From assembly GCA_021824385.1 (NCBI GenBank), contig JAKAKU010000016.1, forward strand, positions 1 to 12,146: 12,146 nt of DNA, given 5' to 3'. The notes under the pieces are model-generated. The model made no database searches. It was not told where the DNA came from and saw only the letters and a program-made list of their open reading frames with translations. Both the position numbers and the translations under genes were made by a program. Numbering within the stretch: position 1 is the first letter of the stretch; the number at the start of each line of letters is the position of its first letter. Below are positions 6,506 through 11,791 of this stretch, in pieces. The stretch comes from a bacterium (GTDB lineage Bacteria; Patescibacteriota; Microgenomatia; UBA8517).

Positions 6506-6577
6506 TGGGTGTGCATGGGATCGAACCATGGACGGCCGACTTATAAGATCGGTGCTCTACCGCTGAGCTACACACCC
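6506..6577 (-). tRNA. tRNA-Ile with UAU anticodon
   Basis: A 72-nt cloverleaf: acceptor GGGTGTG/CACACCC with discriminator A, D arm GCTC-AGCGGTA-GAGC, anticodon stem CCGAT/GTCGG (T:G at the top), loop CTTATAA giving anticodon TAT, T arm CATGG-TTCGATC-CCATG. CCA is not encoded. It reads AUA codons, which are used in the window (for example several in the gene at 10029-11243). Most bacteria read AUA with a CAU tRNA modified to lysidine by TilS; a genomic UAU tRNA is uncommon and is known from a few lineages without TilS. Confidence 0.95.
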
Positions 6578-6589
6578 ATTAATAGAGGT

Positions 6590-6595
6590 ATTATA
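6590..6595 (-). promoter_or_regulatory. -10 box (TATAAT) for tRNA-Ile(UAU)
   Basis: Perfect TATAAT on the minus strand, 12 bases before the tRNA 5' end at 6577. No -35 match is found at 16-18 bases; that place is taken by the upstream terminator hairpin. Terminator and promoter are packed within about 55 bases. Confidence 0.6.
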
Positions 6596-6599
6596 CGAC

Positions 6600-6643
6600 A
6601 AAAAAAGTGGCAGGGCTTTGAGAATTGATTCTCACCGCCCCAC
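6600..6643 (-). terminator. Intrinsic terminator of the gene at 6655-7050
   Basis: On the minus strand a hairpin with an inner perfect stem TGAGAAT/ATTCTCA, a small internal loop, GGGC/GCCC pairs and outer GTG/CAC (6643-6607) is followed directly by seven T (6606-6600). It starts about 12 bases after the stop codon. This is the only clear hairpin-plus-T-run terminator in the window. Confidence 0.85.
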
Positions 6644-6654
6644 CTCTAATCGAG

Positions 6655-7050
6655 CTATTCTTCAACACCGTCAATCTGATCGAGCAGTTGTGATTCCGAA
6701 ATATTCAAAGACTGTTCTTGATACCCCTTGTCTGCTAATGCGGCATCAAATTCAGATCTAATGACAAACCACGTAACATCACCGTAACCCGGCAAATCGA
6801 CAAGCGTGATCTGCACTAAATCAGATTCGAGAATTGGCCAAATTCTGACGGTTGGCCCTTTTACAAGCCCATTCGTTGTTTTTCTTCCAAGCGGAATTGC
6901 AGAGAAACCATCTTCCACAGATTTTGGAACTCTAAAAGAAAAAGGGTTCGTGGGGAATTTGCTATGTCGAATAATGATCTCCCCGTCAAAAGCCTCAAGT
7001 GAAAGTTCTGCAAAATTCGAAGAACCAGCCTGCAAACACAACTTAGTCAT
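6655..7050 (-). CDS. Conserved-looking hypothetical protein, function unknown (131 residues)
   Basis: I do not recognise a family. The protein opens MTKLCLQAGS, is mixed beta strand-like in its first 100 residues (FDGEIIIRH, PTVRIWPI, LVQITLVDLPGYGD, TWFVIRSEF) and ends in an acidic helix (about 115-131). There is one cysteine and no signal peptide or membrane segment, so it is probably cytosolic. VDLPGYGD (84-91) resembles a GTPase G3 segment, but there is no P-loop, so I do not call it a GTPase. The start at 7050 is fixed by a GGAGG box 7 bases upstream, preferred over the in-frame GTG at 7068. It has its own extended -10 promoter and a strong terminator, which makes it a stand-alone transcription unit and probably well expressed. 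Confidence 0.8.
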   Translation of the reverse strand: MTKLCLQAGSSNFAELSLEAFDGEIIIRHSKFPTNPFSFRVPKSVEDGFSAIPLGRKTTNGLVKGPTVRIWPILESDLVQITLVDLPGYGDVTWFVIRSEFDAALADKGYQEQSLNISESQLLDQIDGVEE

Positions 7051-7057
7051 CAAGATA

Positions 7058-7062
7058 CCTCC
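7058..7062 (-). promoter_or_regulatory. Shine-Dalgarno box deciding the start at 7050
   Basis: GGAGG on the minus strand, 7 bases before ATG at 7050. It is the only full-length Shine-Dalgarno match I find ahead of any start codon in this window. Confidence 0.85.
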
Positions 7063-7080
7063 ATCCACTTCGAGAGGTAT

Positions 7081-7089
7081 ATTATATCA
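7081..7089 (-). promoter_or_regulatory. Extended -10 promoter for the gene at 6655-7050
   Basis: TGA-TATAAT on the minus strand (7089-7081), a perfect extended -10. Predicted start near 7074, leader of about 24 nt including the GGAGG box. No convincing -35. It lies just after the stop of the ATPase gene (7098). Confidence 0.7.
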
Positions 7090-7097
7090 AGAAGGGA

Positions 7098-9461
7098 CTA
7101 CAAATTCGACCGTCGTGCAATTTCTGCATCAACAAGTTTTACATCCCTACCATACTTAATTCGACTCATTTCAGTAATAATCTTTGCAATTTCTGGGTTT
7201 TTCTCTTTTTGGATTTCGTTATAATCCTTAGCAAGATTCATTGAAAATGGCAGCACTGGCTCGTTGTTAACGAGCGTTTTTATATACACATGGTATCGCT
7301 CAACATTTTGTAAATCTTCTTCTCCAAAGACAGGGGTAAATTGGCGTGCAAGATAATTTGCATCATCCACTCCAACCCGATAACTAATAATTGTTCCAAC
7401 GTTTCCAAATATGGCATCTTTAATTTCCTGGTCAATTTGGCCCACAAACTGATTGGCAACGATAAGGGACAATCGATATTTTCGAGCTTCAGACAATATT
7501 TGTGCAAAATCAGGTGTCGCAAAATTTTGGAATTCGTCGACATACAGATAAAAGTCACGGCGTTGACTTTCTGGAATATCACTTCTACTCATGGCGGCCA
7601 TGAGAATACGTGGAACCAAAATAAGACCCAAAAAGTTACTGTTCTCTTCTCCAAGTTCTCCTTTCGAAAGATTTACCAACAAAATTTTCCCATTATCCAT
7701 AATTTCCCGGAAGTTAAAGGAGCTTTGAGATTGTCCAATAAGATTACGAATCATTTTGTTCGTCACAAACCGACCAAATTTAGAAGTAATGTAGTCCAAG
7801 GTTTCTGACTTATGAAAGTCCGATGTTTGTGCAATCTGATCGGTCCAATACCGTCTCACGATTGGATCGGTCACTTTTGGTAATAGTTCCTTTACGTAAT
7901 TTACATCAGTTAACACGCGCATCACTTCAATAAAAGTATTTCCTTCTTCGCTCATAACAGTGAGCATTGCGTTTCTAACAGCATGTTCAAACCGAGGCCC
8001 TACAATACCTGTTTTGTAAGGGTCGAACAATTTGTACATGAGGTTAATCACACTTGTGGTTACGAAATGCTTTTGATCTTCAGTTTTTGCCTCAAGTAGA
8101 TTGAGTCCCATTGGACGAGCAACATCACTCGGCCTAAAATAAATAACGTCCTCAGCTCTCTCTGGTGGAATAAACTCCAAGAGCTCTTCAACGGCGTCCC
8201 CATGTGGGTCCATAAAGCAGAGGCCCTTACCATTTCGTATATCTTGCTTCATAAGTTCAAGCAAAAATTTCGATTTACCTGTACCTGTCTTTCCAATAAT
8301 ATATGTGTGTCGAAGTCGGTCGGCGTCGCCTATGTAAATATTGCGTTTAACCCCACGAAATGAATTTTCACCAAGAAATAGTCCTTCAGACGGTATTTGT
8401 GCAGGCGCAGGAGCGCTTTTTGCTGTCAGCCAGAAAATATGAGGTGTTGTAATAAGTTTATTGGGAAAATGGAAAACAGTAGCTATTTCTTCAGAATTTA
8501 ATATTGATGGTCGGTTTCCGAATACATCAAACATCGGATGATATCGATAAATAAAGTCTTCAACAAAGGCAGATTTGCGACGTATTTTTCTCCCTCCAAA
8601 CCCATTGAACTCTCCTTCAAATTGAGAGAGAGCAGTAGAAATGTTGTCCAGGTGAACTTTGGCAGCTTCTTCAGTTTTGGCAACTACTACGACACGAAGC
8701 GAAATTTCAAACCCAGGTTTACTAATTTTGTTTTCAATGGCTTCAAGCGTTTTTGCAGAGGTTGAATATTTTGCCTGTTCAGGGTTGCTTTCTTGCTTTT
8801 TAGTGTTTGCAATAAATGCACTCCCCGCTGACTTCCACGAGTTGTCGACAGGAGACATGAGAAGCTGAATCGATGCTCCCTCGCCCTCTCCCATTTTGGC
8901 TAGAGCAGAAGTGAGAGATGCAAGCGGATCGGTGGGAAGTTCTTTAAATGTTTTGAGTGGATAAAAGCTTTCCTTTTTTAGTTGAAACGATTTATATGAT
9001 ACTTTTCCATCCGAAGTAAAGATGTTGTATTCTGGGACCTCTATAATATCTGCTTCTGGATAGGCGCCATGAATTTGTTTTTCGACTAAGTCTTGTAGAT
9101 TTTTGTATGTCCATACATAGAAGCGAATATCTTCACTCTTAGCAACAATTTCAAAGGAAATTTGCGGTTGTGTACTAAATCGCTGTTTCCATCCTCCCTT
9201 TTTTACGGCATAGAGCGAGGCAAAAACTTGCTCCATGGCATCAATTTTAACCTCATTACTCCTTGAGACAGCAACCTGCAGTAAAACCGAATTTAAAGAC
9301 CGTTTCTCACGATCTCGGAAGCGATAAAAATACATTCCCACCCATGCTCCAATAATGAGCGCCATAAACAGTATCGAAAAAACTGCAATTCCAATAAAAA
9401 TAGCTCCGAAGTCAATTCCGAGTACACTTGCAGGATTATTGAGGGGCAATGGTGTATTCAT
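7098..9461 (-). CDS. Membrane-anchored TraD/VirD4/VirB4-like P-loop ATPase (type IV secretion-type)
   Basis: A 787-residue ATPase of the FtsK/HerA-TraD superfamily. A single membrane helix near the N-terminus (about 19-46, IFIGIAVFSILFMALIIGAWVG core) is followed by basic FRDREKRS, so the bulk is cytosolic. Residues about 55-350 form a region typical of these CPR proteins. The motor domain has Walker A GKTGTGKS (390-397), MDPHGD (417-422), Walker B FYLYVDE (637-643), and VANQF (668-672), the sensor-like motif of TraD/VirD4 coupling proteins. It probably moves DNA or protein across the envelope, or powers pili or DNA uptake; no relaxase or other secretion gene is in the window to say which. 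The ATG lies 6 bases after the stop of the Pro/Gln-rich protein, so the two form an operon. Complete, with no frameshift. Confidence 0.88.
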   Translation of the reverse strand: MNTPLPLNNPASVLGIDFGAIFIGIAVFSILFMALIIGAWVGMYFYRFRDREKRSLNSVLLQVAVSRSNEVKIDAMEQVFASLYAVKKGGWKQRFSTQPQISFEIVAKSEDIRFYVWTYKNLQDLVEKQIHGAYPEADIIEVPEYNIFTSDGKVSYKSFQLKKESFYPLKTFKELPTDPLASLTSALAKMGEGEGASIQLLMSPVDNSWKSAGSAFIANTKKQESNPEQAKYSTSAKTLEAIENKISKPGFEISLRVVVVAKTEEAAKVHLDNISTALSQFEGEFNGFGGRKIRRKSAFVEDFIYRYHPMFDVFGNRPSILNSEEIATVFHFPNKLITTPHIFWLTAKSAPAPAQIPSEGLFLGENSFRGVKRNIYIGDADRLRHTYIIGKTGTGKSKFLLELMKQDIRNGKGLCFMDPHGDAVEELLEFIPPERAEDVIYFRPSDVARPMGLNLLEAKTEDQKHFVTTSVINLMYKLFDPYKTGIVGPRFEHAVRNAMLTVMSEEGNTFIEVMRVLTDVNYVKELLPKVTDPIVRRYWTDQIAQTSDFHKSETLDYITSKFGRFVTNKMIRNLIGQSQSSFNFREIMDNGKILLVNLSKGELGEENSNFLGLILVPRILMAAMSRSDIPESQRRDFYLYVDEFQNFATPDFAQILSEARKYRLSLIVANQFVGQIDQEIKDAIFGNVGTIISYRVGVDDANYLARQFTPVFGEEDLQNVERYHVYIKTLVNNEPVLPFSMNLAKDYNEIQKEKNPEIAKIITEMSRIKYGRDVKLVDAEIARRSNL

Positions 9462-9467
9462 AGGTGT

Positions 9468-9836
9468 TTACTTCTTTCCAAAAATGACCCGCCAACCTTT
9501 AGAAAATGCTTTTCCCACTTCGCGGAGCCAGTACATATCAAGCCAGGTGACTGCTAGGTTAGACGGACCATGTGCGCCTTTTTCGAGTTCCTTTTCATCC
9601 GCTGCCAACTCAACAGGGACCAGCACTGCAGGGGTTGTATCTTCCACGACAACTTGCGTTGGTACAGGGGTAGCAATTACTTGATTGTTGTCATTTACCA
9701 CAGCCTGAGGTGCTTGTGGAGGTGCCGATACGCCAAGCTGCTGTTGAGTTTCCGGAACGATCGGCTGCTCAACTCTCGGCTGTACAACCTCCGGTTGCTG
9801 TGGTGGTTGCTCAGGTGTTAATTCAGGGGTACTCAT
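9468..9836 (-). CDS. Small Pro/Gln/Val-rich protein upstream of the secretion-type ATPase
   Basis: A 122-residue protein: a disordered proline/glutamine/valine-rich segment (about 1-75, many PxQ, QP and VVP repeats), a short acidic linker (ADEKELEKG, 79-87), and a compact C-terminus WLDMYWLREVGKAFSKGWRVIFGKK (98-122) that looks like an amphipathic, membrane-associating or docking helix. I do not recognise a named family. No signal peptide is seen. A longer frame would begin at 10028, but it would translate the antisense of the riboswitch, so the ATG at 9836 is chosen. A -10 box at 9848-9843 would start the RNA at or within a base or two of this ATG, suggesting a leaderless message. Its position 6 bases ahead of the ATPase suggests an accessory or adaptor role for it. 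Confidence 0.72.
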   Translation of the reverse strand: MSTPELTPEQPPQQPEVVQPRVEQPIVPETQQQLGVSAPPQAPQAVVNDNNQVIATPVPTQVVVEDTTPAVLVPVELAADEKELEKGAHGPSNLAVTWLDMYWLREVGKAFSKGWRVIFGKK

Positions 9837-9842
9837 AACATC

Positions 9843-9871
9843 ATTGTATATGCCTAGTTGCTCACGAGCAA
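9843..9871 (-). promoter_or_regulatory. Promoter for the Pro/Gln-rich protein-ATPase operon
   Basis: Minus strand TTGCTC (9871-9866), 17-base spacer, TACAAT (9848-9843). The predicted start falls at about 9836-9837, that is, on the ATG, so the RNA would be leaderless. An alternative -10, TATACA (9850-9845), would also leave almost no leader. Confidence 0.5.
9858..9871. repeat. Perfect palindrome TTGCTC-AC-GAGCAA shared by two divergent promoters
   Basis: Six-base arms around AC. Each arm read outward acts as the -35 hexamer of one of the two divergent promoters (minus 9871-9843, plus 9858-9886), both with 17-base spacers. It may also be an operator for a dimeric regulator. Confidence 0.6.
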
Positions 9872-9886
9872 TGGAGATGGTACAAC
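9858..9886 (+). promoter_or_regulatory. Promoter for the riboswitch-controlled gene
   Basis: TTGCTC (9858-9863), 17-base spacer, TACAAC (9881-9886). Predicted start near 9893, a few bases before the P1-like stem of the riboswitch begins (9896). The -10 is a moderate match. Confidence 0.45.
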
Positions 9887-9895
9887 ATATTGAGT

Positions 9896-10004
9896 GATTG
9901 TGAATGCTCGCCACATTGGCGAGAAGGAAGTGGGTGGAAATCCCACGCTGTGCCGCAACGGTCAAAGCCCGAAAACTAGCAATCTCACCTACGCCATTCA
10001 GGCG
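9896..10004 (+). promoter_or_regulatory. Cobalamin (B12) riboswitch
   Basis: Elements of the cobalamin aptamer appear in order: P1 GATTG (9896-9900) with CAATC (9980-9984); hairpin CTCGCC-ACATT-GGCGAG (9907-9923); the AAGGAAG junction (9924-9930, cf. the conserved GGGAA); stem GTGGG/CCCAC around TGGAAAT (9930-9946, cf. GGTGAAAATCC); GCTGTGCCGCAACGGT (9947-9962, cf. the conserved CCCGCaACtGT); and a B12 box AAGCCCGAAAACTAGCAA (9965-9982) that fits 13 of 18 positions of the consensus RAGYCMGGAGACCKGCCD. A P13-like hairpin CGCC-ATTCA-GGCG follows (9992-10004), 24 bases before the ATG at 10029. CATTCA around its loop is complementary to TGAATG (9901-9906), a possible long-range contact. TTCTCG (10011-10016) can pair with CGAGAA (9920-9925), a possible alternative fold. 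Known members mostly repress when cobalamin binds. Neighbouring nrdJ and adenosyltransferase genes support the call. Confidence 0.85.
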
Positions 10005-10028
10005 AAGAAATTCTCGAGCAAGAAACAT

Positions 10029-11243
10029 ATGATAATTGAACGTGAAACTACTGATACTTCTTTTGCTTTACGTGGAACAGGAATGGACCTTCATGCTCAG
10101 ATGGAAATGATTCTGCAAACAAGAGTTGAGTCAAATAGTGTATCTGAATGGAAAGACGCAATTATTCAAAAAAACAATGCAGATCTCGAAGGGTTATATT
10201 TTGAATATCTTATCGAGTCCGGTGTTCTTCCATTTCATCTTCAGTTTTCAAACGGACGAGTGAGTTGTCCTGATTATGGCAACAAACCACTCCCAGATGT
10301 CGTTTCAAAGGCCGAACGCGAAGGATCTATTTACGAAAGCATACAAGCCATCGAAAATCGTCTTATACACTCAAAGGAGGAAGATTCGCATGTGTTGATT
10401 AGTCCCCCTGGTTGGTCTGGGTATCCGCACCCACATACCACGGCACAAATATACTATTATCAAAAAAAGGGCTCTGAGATACAAAGCATGACATTTGTTT
10501 CTCGAACTGCAACTCTTGAAGATTGTGAACGATTACAAAAATACCTAACCGGACAAACGAATGATGTAGTTTTATCAGAAAAGGAACGTATCCTCTCCCT
10601 CACTTCACAGCCGCTTTCATTCAAAGGGCTCTCTCCACATGACGTTGTTTCGCGTTTCGAAGCAGCCACGCAATCAAACCTTTCCGAAATGCATGAGCTT
10701 ATCGACCATCGGCCTGAAATACAAGCAGATGTAAAAGAGTGCATTCGAGACTTTGCCCATTTCATCGAATACGAAATTGATGATGACACACCAGAGTCAC
10801 TCGCGTTCATTGAAAAGATGTTTGGCAAAACTATTCTTGATATGCAATCAGTTTTAACAAGAGGAAGAAAACCACAAACGAAAGCGGAATATTACGACAG
10901 TTACAAAACGTTTTCAGAGCATGAAGGGTGCAATGGAGGTGGAACTATATATAGTCGCGGCCTCACTGAACAGTCAGAAGATGAGGAATTTCCAAATCGA
11001 GGAATTTGTGCGATGAAAAACAAGTGTATTAGTGAGAAAAAGGGAGAGGAACAAGCACTTGGACTTTGTATGATTTGTAAAACATGCGACCGGGCTTTTA
11101 GATCAGGAAAGACACTCGAAGAGATTGCGTTAATTGCAGAGGCAAAAGAAACTAAAAACAAAACAAAAGAAGTGGAAGCAGAAGGCACTTCCCTTTTTGC
11201 AAAAGCTGCATTGTCATTTATCGTGGCCTTGTTTGCAGGATAA
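10029..11243 (+). CDS. Unknown cysteine-rich protein with hydrophobic C-terminal tail, under B12 riboswitch
   Basis: A 404-residue protein I cannot assign to a family. Residues 1-295 look globular and cytosolic-type, with a notable SPPGWSGYPHPHT (125-137) and no signal peptide. A cysteine cluster follows: C301, C327, C333, C347, C350, C353 (CNGGG, CAMKNKC, CMICKTC), suggesting a zinc- or Fe-S-binding segment. After a K/E-rich stretch (366-386) comes a short hydrophobic tail (389-403, LFAKAALSFIVALFA), possibly a membrane anchor. Start choice: the frame is open upstream to 9894, but those 45 codons are the riboswitch, so the first ATG after it is used. No Shine-Dalgarno sequence is present; the 24 bases between P13 and ATG may be the control element. 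It converges on the adenosyltransferase gene with two bases between stops. Likely role, by context only: cobalamin capture, salvage or a B12-sparing function. Confidence 0.82.
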   Translation: MIIERETTDTSFALRGTGMDLHAQMEMILQTRVESNSVSEWKDAIIQKNNADLEGLYFEYLIESGVLPFHLQFSNGRVSCPDYGNKPLPDVVSKAEREGSIYESIQAIENRLIHSKEEDSHVLISPPGWSGYPHPHTTAQIYYYQKKGSEIQSMTFVSRTATLEDCERLQKYLTGQTNDVVLSEKERILSLTSQPLSFKGLSPHDVVSRFEAATQSNLSEMHELIDHRPEIQADVKECIRDFAHFIEYEIDDDTPESLAFIEKMFGKTILDMQSVLTRGRKPQTKAEYYDSYKTFSEHEGCNGGGTIYSRGLTEQSEDEEFPNRGICAMKNKCISEKKGEEQALGLCMICKTCDRAFRSGKTLEEIALIAEAKETKNKTKEVEAEGTSLFAKAALSFIVALFAG

Positions 11244-11245
11244 TA

Positions 11246-11791
11246 CTAAGATTTCTTCCCCATCCAAAGCGTTTCACTTTCTTTTGCTTTGCTATTTTCA
11301 GCACGAAATACCATAAACAAATAATCTGAGAGCCTGTTGAGGTATTTTAATACTTCAAGGGGTACTGCTTCTTTTTGAGAAAGGGCGACAACAGCCCGTT
11401 CTGCACGCCGAACAAGTGACCGTGCATACATAATATGAACTGCACTTTCCGTACCTTGTGGAAGTAAAAAATTCTTGAGTGGCGGAAGTGATTGTTCAAA
11501 CTCGTCAATTTGTTTTTCAAGCAGTTGAACAGATGACTCGTGTATTTGAAGTGGAGCTTTTGATAGTATTCCCCCGATTTGAAATAACTCCGTTTGAATT
11601 TGTGATATGAAAGATTTCGTCTTTCGCACTTTGGTGTAAAAACTGGCAATTCCCAAATAACTATTTGCTTCATCGATTGAGCCAATGGCCTCTATTCGTA
11701 GAGAAGACTTAGAAACTCTGTTTCTTTTTTTTGGATCTAGTTCGAAGAGTGAAGTTTTTCCCCGGTCACCGGTTTTGGTATAGATAGACAT
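11246..11791 (-). CDS. pduO: PduO-type cob(I)alamin adenosyltransferase
   Basis: Transfers adenosyl from ATP to cob(I)alamin to make adenosylcobalamin (coenzyme B12). The 181-residue protein has the family marks in order: SIYTKTGDRGKTSLF (2-16, ATP-binding N-terminus), EAIGSIDEANSYLG (about 32-45), NFLLPQG...ARSLVRRAERAVV (about 104-132, with the conserved RRAER), and YLNRLSDYLF (about 145-154, whose N and D belong to the active site). Its length is normal. A GTG two codons upstream is in frame, but the ATG at 11791 is favoured: its A is the last base of the nrdJ stop (TGATG), so it is translationally coupled to nrdJ. Its product is the cofactor that NrdJ needs. It is not the unrelated CobA/BtuR or EutT type. 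Confidence 0.95.
   Translation of the reverse strand: MSIYTKTGDRGKTSLFELDPKKRNRVSKSSLRIEAIGSIDEANSYLGIASFYTKVRKTKSFISQIQTELFQIGGILSKAPLQIHESSVQLLEKQIDEFEQSLPPLKNFLLPQGTESAVHIMYARSLVRRAERAVVALSQKEAVPLEVLKYLNRLSDYLFMVFRAENSKAKESETLWMGKKS

Noticed and set aside
5398-6577. Integrated mobile element: recombinase close to tRNA-Ile
   Set aside because: No duplicated tRNA 3' end was found in the window, the neighbours are ordinary genes, and the recombinase is of Xer length and layout.
6655-7050. GTPase identity suggested by VDLPGYGD
   Set aside because: There is no P-loop (GxxxxGKS/T) or NKxD motif, and the segment sits late in a short protein.
9894-10028. N-terminal extension of the unknown plus-strand protein by 45 codons
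   Set aside because: These codons are the riboswitch itself (B12 box and conserved stems), and the first ATG after it at 10029 gives a sensible start.
9837-10028. N-terminal extension of the Pro/Gln-rich protein on the minus strand
   Set aside because: It would translate the antisense of the riboswitch and run through the divergent promoters; the composition changes abruptly at the ATG at 9836.
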